From Opitutus sp. (GTDB taxonomy: Bacteria; Verrucomicrobiota; Verrucomicrobiae; Opitutales; Opitutaceae): a DNA stretch of 42,851 nt. Positions 17,676 through 26,857 of this stretch are shown here, piece by piece (position 1 is the first letter of the stretch; each line of letters opens with the position of its first letter). The translations under genes and the position numbers were made by a program. Below the pieces are notes generated by a model. That model was not told where the DNA came from. It saw only the letters and a list, made by a program, of their open reading frames with translations, and searched no databases. The stretch spans positions 1-42,851 of the forward strand of contig SIBR01000033.1 of NCBI GenBank assembly GCA_009695065.1, written 5' to 3'.

Positions 17676-17760
17676 CTCGTGCTCGTGATCGTAATCGTGA
17701 TCGCGGTTCGGACCCAGAAGCGGGATCGTTCAGGATCACGATTGCGATCACGAGCACGAG
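17676..17760. repeat. Long inverted repeat of CGTGMT words (element D) beyond the histidine kinase stop
   Basis: The left arm (17676-17702) steps in 6 bases: CGTGCT, CGTGAT, CGTAAT, CGTGAT. The right arm (17734-17760) is its inverse with one mismatch in 27 bases, across a 31-base spacer. A further CGTGCT unit precedes the left arm. It is 68 bases beyond the stop of the kinase gene, in the position of a 3' untranslated region. Confidence 0.88.
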
Positions 17761-17828
17761 GGGGATTGGTGGAGGCGCGGGAGGTTCCGGCGCGAAACAC
17801 CAAGGGTCGGCCGATTCGCGTCGACGGC

Positions 17829-20525
17829 TCAACCGAGGACGGCTTTTAAGACCTTGCCCAGATCCGTGACGCGGTACGGTTTCGTGAGATAGCCGCAGAA
17901 GCCCTTGTCGAGAAACTGGTGGGCCATCTCGTCATTGTCGTAGCCACTGGCCACGATCGCGCGGACTTCGGGATCGAGCTGTTTCAGCTCGGTGAAGCAT
18001 TCCTCGCCGCCCATCCCGCCGACGACCGTCAGATCCATGATCACCGCGTCGTAGGGCCGGCCGATGTTCTGGTAGCGCTTGTACAGCGCGATCGCCTCGT
18101 CGCCGTTCTTCGCGAGGTCAAACTTGTAGTCGAGGCTCTGCAGCATCGTCGCGGTCAGCGCCGAGATTTTCGGGTCGTCGTCCATGAACAGCACGCGACC
18201 GGTGCCAAAACGCAGGGAGGCGGCGCGGCGCGCCTGCACCTCGACTGGCTTGTCGGCCTTCGGCAGATACGCCGTGAACGCCGTCCCCACGCCGACCTGG
18301 GTGTCGAGCGCGATCTGCCCGCCATGTTTGCGGACGATCGAGAGCACGGTCGCAAGGCCGAGGCCGGTGCCGTGCTTTTTCGTGGTGAAAAACGGATCGA
18401 AGATCTTCTCGACGTGCTCGGGCTTGATGCCGCTGCCATTGTCGCGAACCTCGAACACGACGTGGTCGCCCGCCGCAAGGGACGGCACCTGGTTATCCCC
18501 CAGGGTCACATTGCTGGCGCGAATCTGCAGCCGCGGCTTGTGCGGCGGCGGCGGCATGGCCTGCAGCGCGTTGACAATGAGATTCTGGAACACCTGCAGG
18601 ATTTGCGCGCGGTCGACGAGCACCGGCTCGGTGCCGGCGGGGACCTCGAGGACGATCTCCGCCGTGGAAGCGGCCGCGGCGATCTTGATCGAATCCTCCA
18701 GAATTTCCCGGGCGGTGGTGACCGTCTGCGTGGCGGTGCCGCCCTTGGCGAACGCGAGTAGTTGTTTCGTGAGCCCCTTGGCGGTCATGCAGGCCTTCTC
18801 CGCGTCGCCCAGCGCGGTGTAGTCGCGATTGTCCTTCGCGAGAGAAACCGCGCCCAGAATCGTAGTCAGGAGATTGTTGAAATCGTGGGCGATGCCGCCG
18901 GCGAGGAGGCCGAGCGCCTCGAAGCGGTTGGCCTTCACCAGTTCCTCCGGCGTCAGGGTCATTTCCTCGGGGTTGCGAAAGACGATCACGACGCCGCGGG
19001 CCTTGCCATCGGGTCCGTAGGCTGCGCGCGCCGTCCAGACGATCGGCAGCGGCGGTTCGCCCTCGATCGCGGGTGCGAGGGCGTCGGTGCCGATCAGCGG
19101 CAACGGCTGGTCGGCGGACAGCACCCGCTCGACCGGGTCGTCGCCCGGGCGGTTGCTCTGGCGATTGACGAGGCGAAACACGTCGCCCACCGGCTGGCCG
19201 CGCGCCTGTGCCGCCGGCACGCGCAGGATACGGAGAGCGGCGGCATTGAGGAAAACGATTTTGCCGCGGGCATCGGTGACGACGACGGCCTCGGCCAGCG
19301 TGCCGAAGGCTTCCTCGGCCAAGGCGGTGGGCAGGGCGCCGTCGGGTTGCAGGGCGTCGGCCGGCAGGGGGCAGGCGAAGCCGACCACGCGGGTGAGCTC
19401 GCGTTTGCGCGTGACGCTGCGGTGGGCGCCGAACAACACGTGGACGGGACGCCCGTCCTTGGCGCGAAGCAGCAGCGGTTCGACGAAGCTATTCTGGCCG
19501 GGAACGCGCGCCAGCAACCAGGCGGCGACGCCCGCCGAGGCCTCCTCGGGCGGGAGCGCGGCGGCGAACGACGCCACCGCGGGAGCGAGTTCGCCCGCGT
19601 CGTAGCCGAGGAGTTTTTCCCAGGCGGGGGAGAACCAGAAAACGTCGCCGGTGAAATCGAGTTCGAAGGCCGCGAGCGGGCCGTTGCCGCTGAGGTCCTG
19701 CAGCCGCGCCTCGTTGGCAAGCGAGGTTTCCTCCAGTTCCTTGCGCTCGGTGATGTCGAGATGAAGGCCGACCACGCGTTCGAGCTGGCCGGCGGAGTTC
19801 GTGACCTGCACGCCGATAAACTGAATCCACACCCAGTGACCCCGCTGATGCTTCATCCGGAACTCGACGCTGAACGGGCGCGAGGCGGCACCGCCGGCGG
19901 CCAGCTTGCGGCTGATCTTGTCGGGTGACGCGCCGGAGTCGTCGGGATGGATCAGCGTGTGCCAGGTCTCGATCGTGTCGGGCAGTTCGGCGGGGACGTA
20001 GCCGAGGATTTTTTTCCAGGCGGGGCTGAAATGCACTCCGCCGGTGAGCAGATTAAGATCGAAGAAGCCAGCGGCGCCCTGGTCGGCCAGCAGGCCATAA
20101 CCCGCCGACGTGGCCGCCGTCGGACCGCCCGCGGCGGGCGCGATCACGGGAAATTGTACGGTGGCGATATAACCGTCGCGGTCGCCGCCCAGCGGCTCAA
20201 GCAGGACGCGCATCTCGCGGGTCGGTCCCGTGCCGGGCTGCAGGGCGAGCGAGGCTGGCTTGTGCAACGCGCTGACGAGGAGCCCGTCCCACTGCGCCGC
20301 GAGAAACTCCGGATCGCTGGAGGTCACCTCGAACTCGAACAAGGTGACGAAGGCAGCGCCGTTCAATCCGCCCGCCCGCGCGCGCCACAGTTCCCGCGCG
20401 GTGGCATTGCTCGCCGTGATCCGGCCGGACGAATCGAGCACGAGCACGGCACAGGCAGAACCGCGTCCGGCGGACGCAGTGCCCGGCGATTCGCCGCCGG
20501 CCGGGGTTAAATCAGATTCGCTCAC
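17829..20525 (-). CDS. PAS-domain hybrid histidine kinase with C-terminal receiver
   Basis: The 898-residue product is soluble, with no membrane span. In order it has an N-terminal PAS-like domain (about 25-125), PAS at 150-265 (FFDLNLLTGGVHFSPAWKKI; ending DITERKELEE), PAS at 280-385, PAS at 405-520, a HisKA-type dimerisation region with His547 in LAGGIAHDFNN, an HATPase domain (QNLIVNALQAM, DNGSGI at 696-700, GTGLGLATV) and a receiver with Asp783/784, phospho-acceptor Asp831 in VIMDLTV and Lys882. It would sense a cytoplasmic cue and pass phosphate inside itself and then to an unknown partner; no separate regulator is nearby. Its GTG start overlaps the hemH stop by four bases (GTGA), so the two are translated together. 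Confidence 0.92.
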   Translation of the reverse strand: MSESDLTPAGGESPGTASAGRGSACAVLVLDSSGRITASNATARELWRARAGGLNGAAFVTLFEFEVTSSDPEFLAAQWDGLLVSALHKPASLALQPGTGPTREMRVLLEPLGGDRDGYIATVQFPVIAPAAGGPTAATSAGYGLLADQGAAGFFDLNLLTGGVHFSPAWKKILGYVPAELPDTIETWHTLIHPDDSGASPDKISRKLAAGGAASRPFSVEFRMKHQRGHWVWIQFIGVQVTNSAGQLERVVGLHLDITERKELEETSLANEARLQDLSGNGPLAAFELDFTGDVFWFSPAWEKLLGYDAGELAPAVASFAAALPPEEASAGVAAWLLARVPGQNSFVEPLLLRAKDGRPVHVLFGAHRSVTRKRELTRVVGFACPLPADALQPDGALPTALAEEAFGTLAEAVVVTDARGKIVFLNAAALRILRVPAAQARGQPVGDVFRLVNRQSNRPGDDPVERVLSADQPLPLIGTDALAPAIEGEPPLPIVWTARAAYGPDGKARGVVIVFRNPEEMTLTPEELVKANRFEALGLLAGGIAHDFNNLLTTILGAVSLAKDNRDYTALGDAEKACMTAKGLTKQLLAFAKGGTATQTVTTAREILEDSIKIAAAASTAEIVLEVPAGTEPVLVDRAQILQVFQNLIVNALQAMPPPPHKPRLQIRASNVTLGDNQVPSLAAGDHVVFEVRDNGSGIKPEHVEKIFDPFFTTKKHGTGLGLATVLSIVRKHGGQIALDTQVGVGTAFTAYLPKADKPVEVQARRAASLRFGTGRVLFMDDDPKISALTATMLQSLDYKFDLAKNGDEAIALYKRYQNIGRPYDAVIMDLTVVGGMGGEECFTELKQLDPEVRAIVASGYDNDEMAHQFLDKGFCGYLTKPYRVTDLGKVLKAVLG

Positions 20526-21559
20526 GCGCGTTCATCACGAAGCCAGCGTTCGACGCGCTTGGCGAGAAAATCGATGAACGCAGGGTGGTCGTTCGGGCAG
20601 GGTATCTGCTGAAATGATTCGCCGCCGGCGGCGAGGAACTGATCGCGGCCCTCCTGTTGCAACTCCTCGAGCGTCTCCAGGCAGTCGGCGGTGAATGCGG
20701 GCGACATGACCAGCAGGTGCTTCACGCCGATCTTGGGGAGCCGTTCGAATTCATGGTCGGTGTAAGGCGTCAGCCACGGCTCACCGGCGAGCCGCGATTG
20801 AAACGAAAGGGAATATTTATCCGCGGCGAGGCCGGTCTGCGCGACGAAGGCCCGCGTGGTGGCAAAACATTGCGACCGATAGCAGGTCGCGTGCGCCGGC
20901 GAGCAGGTGTTGCAGCAGTCCGGAACCGTCAGGCAGTGGGCCCCCGACGAATCCGCCTTGCGCATGTGCCGCGCGGGCAGGCCGTGATAGGAAAACAAGA
21001 CGTGGTCGTGAGGCTGGGTCAGAAACGGCGCGGCGACGGCGTGCAAAACCCCGACGTAGTCGGCGTCCGCGTAGAACGGCTGTATGGTCGTGACGCGCAA
21101 GCCCGGGGCCTGTCGGGCGACTTCCTCCATGACGCGGACGACGACGGTTTCCCAGGAGGACATCGCGTAGTGCGGATACTGCGGAAACAGCAGCAAGTCC
21201 GTGATGCCGTCCGCCGCAATCTGCGTAACCAGGGAGGCGATCGACGGATTGCCGTATCGCATCGCGAGATAGACCGGGGTCGCCGCGCCGAGCTGGCCGG
21301 CGAGTTTTTCCCGCACCCGTCGTGAGATCACGACAAGCGGCGAACCCTCCGGCGTCCAAACCTGCTCGTAGGCGTGCGCCGATTTCGGAGCGCGGCGCGG
21401 GATGATGATACCTTTGACCAGCAGGGAACGGAACGGCTCGGGCGGACGATCAATCACGCGCTCGTCGCCGAGAAATTCGCGCAGGTAGCGGCTAACATCG
21501 GGAACGGAGGTCGAATCGGGGGACCCGAGATTGACGAGGAGGACGGCGCGTTTGGGCAT
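20522..21559 (-). CDS. hemH: Ferrochelatase
   Basis: Ferrochelatase puts iron into protoporphyrin (or coproporphyrin) at the end of haem synthesis. The 345-residue product starts at the ATG at 21559 with PKRAVLLVNLGSPDS. It shows VYLAMRYGNPSI, LLLFPQYPHYAMSSWETV, the metal-site His in VLFSYHGLPARHMRKAD, SLSFQSRLAGEPWLTPY, and the conserved Glu in ADCLETLEELQQEG. The insert PDCCNTCSPAHATCYRSQC carries five cysteines, which could bind a [2Fe-2S] cluster as in some ferrochelatases; this is inference. It is first in a two-gene unit with a hybrid kinase. hemB lies 18 kb away. Confidence 0.93.
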   Translation of the reverse strand: MPKRAVLLVNLGSPDSTSVPDVSRYLREFLGDERVIDRPPEPFRSLLVKGIIIPRRAPKSAHAYEQVWTPEGSPLVVISRRVREKLAGQLGAATPVYLAMRYGNPSIASLVTQIAADGITDLLLFPQYPHYAMSSWETVVVRVMEEVARQAPGLRVTTIQPFYADADYVGVLHAVAAPFLTQPHDHVLFSYHGLPARHMRKADSSGAHCLTVPDCCNTCSPAHATCYRSQCFATTRAFVAQTGLAADKYSLSFQSRLAGEPWLTPYTDHEFERLPKIGVKHLLVMSPAFTADCLETLEELQQEGRDQFLAAGGESFQQIPCPNDHPAFIDFLAKRVERWLRDERA

Positions 21560-21708
21560 GGGCAGGTGGCTGCTGCGCAGGAACCTCAATTCGCCGTCCG
21601 CCGCAAGGCGGAAAGCTCTGATCCGACTCGCCGGTGGCGGCATCCGGCTTTTCCGGTTTTGTCTTTTGACTGCGAAGCGGGGCCGGCCAACAATCTTCGG
21701 TTCCTCTT

Positions 21709-23301
21709 ATGAGCACTCCTCGCAAGCCTGTCCTCCTCGTGATCCGTGATGGTTGGGGCAAAAGTCCCGATCCGGCGCAGAATCAGACCAACGCGGTCTT
21801 TCTGGCGAAGAAGTCCTGCGACGACCGGCTGCATACCAAGTACCCGCACACCCTGATCCGGACCTCGGGCCCCGATGTCGGTCTGCCCGAAGGGGTGATG
21901 GGCAACAGCGAAGTCGGGCACGAGAACATCGGTGCCGGCCGCATCGTGGACCAGGAACTCGTGCGGCTGAACAAGCTGTTTTCCGAGAAGCGACTCGTCG
22001 CCAATCCGGTTTGGCGCGCGGCGATCGACCGGGTTAAATCCCGGCCGGGCGCGCGGCTCCATCTGATGGGCATCGTGAGCGATGCCGGGGTGCACGGCAT
22101 GCTCGAACATCTTTACGGGATTCTGCGGCAGGCAAAGGCGGATGGTCTGGGCGCCGGGCAGGTCTTCATCCACGCCTTTACCGATGGTCGGGATACGGCC
22201 CCTTCGAGCGGACTCCGCTATGTCCGCGAAGTCGACGAACAGTGCCGGGCGATCGGCATCGGCCAGATCGCGACGGTCTGCGGCCGGTTCTGGGCGATGG
22301 ATCGCGACAACCGCTGGGAACGTGTCCAGCAGGCCTACGACATGCTGGTCGGCCGCAAGGCGGTCGCGACCGCGCCGAACGCGGTGGCGGCGGTGCAGCA
22401 GTATTACGCTGCGCCGTTGAGTGAGACGCAGAAAGGCGACGAGTTCGTGGCCGCGACCTGGGTCGTGGGCCCCGACGGCAAGCCGGTCGCGACGCTGCGC
22501 GATGGGGACGCGGTGCTTTTCTACAATTACCGGGGCGATCGCCCGCGCGAACTTACGAAGGCGTTCGTCCTCGATGGCTTCAAGGGCTTCGACCGCGGCG
22601 TGAAGCTCGACCTCTATTATGCGACCATGACCGAGTATGAGGCGGGTCTGCCGGTGCAGGTGATCTCGCCCAAACCGGAAGCGTTGAAGAACATTCTGGG
22701 CCAGGTCGTGAGCGCGGCCGGCATCGCGCAGTTCCGCTGTGCGGAGACGGAGAAGAATCCGCACGTGACCTTCTTCTTTAACAACTACCGGGCGACGCCG
22801 TTTCCCGGCGAAGACCGCGCGTGTCCGGCGAGCCCGAAGGTGCCGACCTACGATCTGCAGCCGGAAATGTCGGCGGCCGAGGTGACCGCGGCAGCGAAAG
22901 CCGCGATTCTATCGGGCAAGTATGGCCTGATCGTGGTGAACTTCGCGAATCCCGACATGGTCGGTCACACGGGCTCGATCCCGGCGACGGTCAAGGCGGT
23001 GGAGGCGACGGACCGAGGAGTGGAGGAGTTGCTCGCGGCGTTGGATACGGCCGGCGGTCGGGCGGTGATTCTCGCCGACCACGGGAACGCCGAACAAATG
23101 TGGGATCCCGTGACGAACGGGCCACACACGGCGCACACGTTGAACCCAGTCGAGATCTTTGTCGTCGGCGAGGGTTTCGCCGCCGGAAAAACCCGGATGC
23201 GCGAGGGCGGCCGGCTCGCGGACGTCGCGCCCACGGTGCTCGCGCTGATGGGCTTGCCGAAGCCGCCGGAGATGATGGGCGCAAGCCTGCTTGCGGATTG
23301 A
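21709..23301 (+). CDS. gpmI: 2,3-bisphosphoglycerate-independent phosphoglycerate mutase
   Basis: GpmI interconverts 3- and 2-phosphoglycerate with two Mn ions. The 530-residue product carries LLVIRDGWG at the start (most members have LDGWG; the metal Asp is kept), the catalytic Ser67 in GNSEVGHENIGAGR, GRDTAPSSG, the MDRDNRWERV region, NYRGDRPREL, and the second metal site near VNFANPDMVGHTG, ILADHGNAEQM and GPHTAHTLNPV. The length fits. It is divergent from hemH with 149 bp between starts, and is a monocistronic gene facing a minus-strand operon. Confidence 0.95.
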   Translation: MSTPRKPVLLVIRDGWGKSPDPAQNQTNAVFLAKKSCDDRLHTKYPHTLIRTSGPDVGLPEGVMGNSEVGHENIGAGRIVDQELVRLNKLFSEKRLVANPVWRAAIDRVKSRPGARLHLMGIVSDAGVHGMLEHLYGILRQAKADGLGAGQVFIHAFTDGRDTAPSSGLRYVREVDEQCRAIGIGQIATVCGRFWAMDRDNRWERVQQAYDMLVGRKAVATAPNAVAAVQQYYAAPLSETQKGDEFVAATWVVGPDGKPVATLRDGDAVLFYNYRGDRPRELTKAFVLDGFKGFDRGVKLDLYYATMTEYEAGLPVQVISPKPEALKNILGQVVSAAGIAQFRCAETEKNPHVTFFFNNYRATPFPGEDRACPASPKVPTYDLQPEMSAAEVTAAAKAAILSGKYGLIVVNFANPDMVGHTGSIPATVKAVEATDRGVEELLAALDTAGGRAVILADHGNAEQMWDPVTNGPHTAHTLNPVEIFVVGEGFAAGKTRMREGGRLADVAPTVLALMGLPKPPEMMGASLLAD

Positions 23302-23345
23302 ATCCCTTTCCCGCCGAACGCCCGCCGCCTGACCACAGGTGCGTC

Positions 23346-24191
23346 CTACCGGCGGGCTTGTTCCGGAAAGTCGCGTTCGAAGCGCTGCACCAAGGCAGCC
23401 TCGTCCGCAGGCACGAGGTAGATCTTGCCGCGGATCACCTTCGTCTCGCGTGGCTTGAGGCCGCCGATCCGAAAATCGTTGTGGATGCAGGTGATCACGC
23501 CCTGGAAGATTTCCTGATACGGTTCCCAAGCGACGGCCATGATCATCCGGCGATCCTGCGAATAGCAGCCGCACAGGCCGTTCGAAGGCGCGAGGGCGCT
23601 GAGCGGGCGCGGGTTCACGTCGTTCCGGTCGACGTGCGCCGGAGCGTAAACCTGGCCGGGGACGTAGCGCGCTTTGTCGGCCCAGGGCTGCGTGGGCAGG
23701 GGCGTGAGCTTGCCCCCGAGAAAAAGAAAACACTGGTGCGCGTAGGGCGGCACGAGGAGACGCGCATCTTTGGGATCCGTGCCGGTGAACGCATCCACGC
23801 GGATGCAGGGCTGGGCCCAATGTGCCTGCGACGCCGTGGCGGTGGGGTTGTGCGCGGTCAGTCGAAAGTCCACCTCGTCCGCCCGCGCGGTGATCACGTG
23901 GGTGACAACGACGCCGTCGGTCAGCGTGTCCCTCAGGTTGATCACGCTGCCGTCGGAGCTGGTCGAGACGAGTTCGGCGGTATGGCGGATGACGGTCTCG
24001 CGCCAGTCGCGGTCGGTGGAGCCCGGCCGGCAATAGGCCTCCAGATAGTGGATGCGGATCGGGCCGGGCAGGCGATCGCCCGCGATGGTGAGGTAGTTTT
24101 TCTCCCAGTGGATGCGCAGCGGCGGAGCCGAGGCCGCACGCGCCCCAAGGGCGCAGAAGGCCACGGTCAGGCAGGTAAGGATGAGTTTCAT
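23346..24191 (-). CDS. Secreted protein of unknown function
   Basis: The 281-residue product starts with a signal peptide (MKLILTCLTVAFCALGARA, cleavage near AASA). The mature part is mostly beta-strand in character, with HWEKNYLTIAGDRLPG, IHYLEAYCRPGSTDRDW, PPYAHQCFLFLGG and NGLCGCYSQDRR. Repeated extended stretches of polar and hydrophobic alternation suggest a beta-sandwich, perhaps related to sugar-binding or epimerase-like folds. I do not recognise the family. It is the last gene of a four-gene minus-strand operon, 30 bp after the M23 peptidase. Confidence 0.75.
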   Translation of the reverse strand: MKLILTCLTVAFCALGARAASAPPLRIHWEKNYLTIAGDRLPGPIRIHYLEAYCRPGSTDRDWRETVIRHTAELVSTSSDGSVINLRDTLTDGVVVTHVITARADEVDFRLTAHNPTATASQAHWAQPCIRVDAFTGTDPKDARLLVPPYAHQCFLFLGGKLTPLPTQPWADKARYVPGQVYAPAHVDRNDVNPRPLSALAPSNGLCGCYSQDRRMIMAVAWEPYQEIFQGVITCIHNDFRIGGLKPRETKVIRGKIYLVPADEAALVQRFERDFPEQARR

Positions 24192-24221
24192 AAAGATGGG
24201 GAATGAGTGTTCGGTGGGCGA

Positions 24222-25694
24222 CTACGGCTCGACGATGACGTGCAGGTGTTGCACGGCGAGGGCCCCGGTGGGCTCGTCGCGGCGTTCGACGCGAACCAGA
24301 TAATGCCCGGCCTTCTGATAATGGTGGATCACCATGCCGTAACCGTTGGCGGCGTGCTGGGCGGAATCGATGTTCGACGGCACGGGAACCTTCGGCGTGC
24401 CGTCGCCGAAATCGAAGCTGTCCAGGCCGGTGCCGGTTTCACGCGCGCGGGAGCGGAAAACCACGGGGTCGCCGGGCTTGAGGCCGAACGTCGGGGCGTA
24501 GGTGGCATGCACGCCCACGACCGCAGCCGTGCCGTCCGCAGCGGTGCCGGTATAGACCCGCACCGAGGCAAAATCGTAGTCAAAGTTTCCGGCCGGGTCG
24601 GACACCTTCACAATCTCGCTGTAAATTCCCGGGCGGTCGTAGGTGCGGCGGACTGTGGGGCCGGCGGCCTGCGTGCCATCCATCAGGGACCACTCGTAGG
24701 TGCGGACGCCCTTTTTCGCCCACGACCGCGAGGCGTCGAGCGTGAGGCTTTCGCCGACGAGGACTTTTTGATGCGGCCGGGCGACGGCGATGACGGCGGG
24801 ATCGTGTTGTTCGCGGTAGGCCTGCCAGAGAAACGCATAGGAATCCTGCACGCCCCACTTGCCGGAGGGCTGGAGGCACTCGACGTGGAAATGGAGATGG
24901 GTCCAGCCGCCGCTCGAACCCTCCTTTCCGATGTAGCCGAGACGCTGGCCCTTTTTGACCCGGCCGCCCACCTTGAGGGCGGGATCGAAGGTCATCAGGT
25001 GGGAATAACGGTAGGCCCAATCGCGGCTGTCCAACGCGTAGATCACGTCGTAACGCGGCTGCACCACTGGATGTTTTTCACCCGGGACGGTCGCGGTGCC
25101 GAGCGAGAGGATCACCGCATCGGCGGCGGCGACGACCTCGATCAAGCCCTCGCTGCCGCCGAGATCCATGCCCGCGTGGTAGTAGACCTTGGCGCCCGGC
25201 TTGGGTCGGCGGGAAACCGGCTCGTTGGAGAACGACGTCGCGCTGGCGAACCAGCGTTGGCTGACCGGATAACCGAAGGTGCCCGGCTCGATCCACGGCG
25301 AATTGCCCGGCCACACCCGCACGCGGGCCGCCTTGAGCAAGACCCACCAGTCGACATTGGAATCGTCCATCAGCACCCGCGCGGCCGGAAAATCGACCTG
25401 CACGCCCCCGACCGCAACCGGCAGTTGGTAGTTGCCGCACACGAGATCGGCCGGCTGGCCGTTCACCTCCACGGTGGCCACGATCCGCGAGACGGTCTGC
25501 GTGACGGATTCACGGTGGGCATCGATCTTCAGCACCTTCACCTGCGAGGTGGATCCGTCGTGGAGGGTCACGCGTTGGGATTCGCCGACATCGAGATCGA
25601 CGATGGTGGGGACGATCGCCGCCAGCGCCGTGCCGGGGAAAGCCGTGGCCAGGGCGAAGGCGAGGAAGAGGGGAAGAGCGGACGTCGAACTCAT
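24222..25694 (-). CDS. Secreted M23-type metallopeptidase with C-terminal PKD-like domains
   Basis: The 490-residue product has a signal peptide (LFLAFALATAFPGTALA). After a region of unknown fold comes a LytM/M23 domain with the zinc ligands His173 and Asp177 in HAGMDLGG and His268 in WTHLHFHV, plus YSHL (His232) and LGYIGKEGSSG. M23 enzymes cut glycine- or D-Ala-containing cross-bridges of peptidoglycan, but many verrucomicrobial ones are untested. Two PKD-like stretches follow (LDASRSWAKKGVRTYEWSL; FDFGDGTPKVP with the closing YGMVIHHYQKAGHYLVRV), likely adhesion or spacer modules. Its ATG overlaps the stop of the preceding membrane gene by four bases (ATGA). Confidence 0.85.
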   Translation of the reverse strand: MSSTSALPLFLAFALATAFPGTALAAIVPTIVDLDVGESQRVTLHDGSTSQVKVLKIDAHRESVTQTVSRIVATVEVNGQPADLVCGNYQLPVAVGGVQVDFPAARVLMDDSNVDWWVLLKAARVRVWPGNSPWIEPGTFGYPVSQRWFASATSFSNEPVSRRPKPGAKVYYHAGMDLGGSEGLIEVVAAADAVILSLGTATVPGEKHPVVQPRYDVIYALDSRDWAYRYSHLMTFDPALKVGGRVKKGQRLGYIGKEGSSGGWTHLHFHVECLQPSGKWGVQDSYAFLWQAYREQHDPAVIAVARPHQKVLVGESLTLDASRSWAKKGVRTYEWSLMDGTQAAGPTVRRTYDRPGIYSEIVKVSDPAGNFDYDFASVRVYTGTAADGTAAVVGVHATYAPTFGLKPGDPVVFRSRARETGTGLDSFDFGDGTPKVPVPSNIDSAQHAANGYGMVIHHYQKAGHYLVRVERRDEPTGALAVQHLHVIVEP

Positions 25695-26845
25695 AGTCGG
25701 AGAAAAATTTTCTGGCGATGGAGGTAGACCAGCAGCAGCCACGCGAAGCCGAAGGTCGCCACGGCCATCCCGACGCCCGACCAGTAGTCGCCGAGATGGG
25801 CGAGCAGGCCGCCGAACAGGCGTTCGGCAAGGCTGCGAAATGGCGCCACGAATACGCTGGCGATCAGGTAGGCGAGGAGGGAATTGCTGCCGATCGCGGT
25901 GAACAGGCCGGCCCACCGCCGCAGGCCCCGGACGTCGATGATCCAGTAAAAGAGCGCCAGCAGTAGAAAGCTCCAGCCGCCGGCCCACAGCACGTAGGTG
26001 CTGGTCCAGCGATTTTTCACGATGGGGAAATGGAGGCTCCACCACCAGCCGGTCGCGAGGCACGCGGCGCCGAGCAGGAGAAGCCAGCGCAGTTTCTTTC
26101 CGGGGCCGGCGGCACCGCGAAGAATCTGCGTGGCGAAGACTCCGAGCATGGCGGTCGCCCCGTGCGGCCAGAGCGAGAGCAGGAAGCCGCGGCCGTATTG
26201 GCTGCTCCAGGGTTTGCCGAGCAGGCCGACGGAGTGGTCGTAGAGCCAATCGCTGGGAATCGCGCCCGCCTTGAACTCACCCGCCACGTGCCCCGGCACC
26301 GACACGCCCATTTGCAGCACCCAGTAGCCGACCAGGATCGCACCCGTCGCGACGATCTGGGTACGGAGTGATGTGAAGAGCACCAGCAGGACGGCGATCA
26401 GGTAGCCAAACCCTAGCATCATCAGGACGCTGTAGGACAGCCGCATCTGCGCGACGTCCCAGCTCAATAAGTTGCCGGTGGCCCACCACCCGAAGAAAAC
26501 CATCCACGCGAATCGAATCAGGGCGTGCCGCAAAATCCGGGAGGAAGTCTCGCCCCGCGCGCGGCGGCGGTCGATCGCGTAGGGCACCGCCATACCGATC
26601 ATGAAGAGGAAGAGCGGGAAGATGAAATCGTAAAAGCGAAAGCCGGCCCACTCGACGTGGGTGAATTGCTGGCGGAGGGCGTGCAGCCATGAACCCTCTG
26701 GGGCGCCTTTTGCCAGCGCAGTGACGATTTGCTGGCCGCCCAACAGGCAAAACATGTCGAAGCCTCGCAACGCATCGAGCGACCTGAGCCGCGGGTCGGG
26801 GGGCGGCGTTGCCCCGGTTGCGGGCCCGGACGTGGGCGACACCAT
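25691..26845 (-). CDS. DUF5009 / NagX-type membrane protein (acyltransferase-like)
   Basis: The 384-residue product starts LRSLDALRGFDMFCLLGG, the signature of DUF5009 and of the heparan-glucosaminide N-acetyltransferase (HGSNAT)-like family. About ten membrane spans follow, with FYDFIFPLFLFMIGMAVPY and GSNSLLAYLIASVF as other landmarks. Relatives include NagX of N-acetylglucosamine gene clusters. It probably handles an acetyl group or a sugar at the membrane; the substrate is not visible. It lies 12 bp after the CehA-type hydrolase and overlaps the M23 gene start, so these three are almost surely one transcript. Confidence 0.85.
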   Translation of the reverse strand: MVSPTSGPATGATPPPDPRLRSLDALRGFDMFCLLGGQQIVTALAKGAPEGSWLHALRQQFTHVEWAGFRFYDFIFPLFLFMIGMAVPYAIDRRRARGETSSRILRHALIRFAWMVFFGWWATGNLLSWDVAQMRLSYSVLMMLGFGYLIAVLLVLFTSLRTQIVATGAILVGYWVLQMGVSVPGHVAGEFKAGAIPSDWLYDHSVGLLGKPWSSQYGRGFLLSLWPHGATAMLGVFATQILRGAAGPGKKLRWLLLLGAACLATGWWWSLHFPIVKNRWTSTYVLWAGGWSFLLLALFYWIIDVRGLRRWAGLFTAIGSNSLLAYLIASVFVAPFRSLAERLFGGLLAHLGDYWSGVGMAVATFGFAWLLLVYLHRQKIFLRL

Positions 26846-26857
26846 GGCGGATCCCTC

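Noticed and set aside
17663..17869. Short frames reading VVRARARDRNRD and similar on both strands
   Set aside because: They come from the 6-bp word of inverted repeat D and are not proteins.
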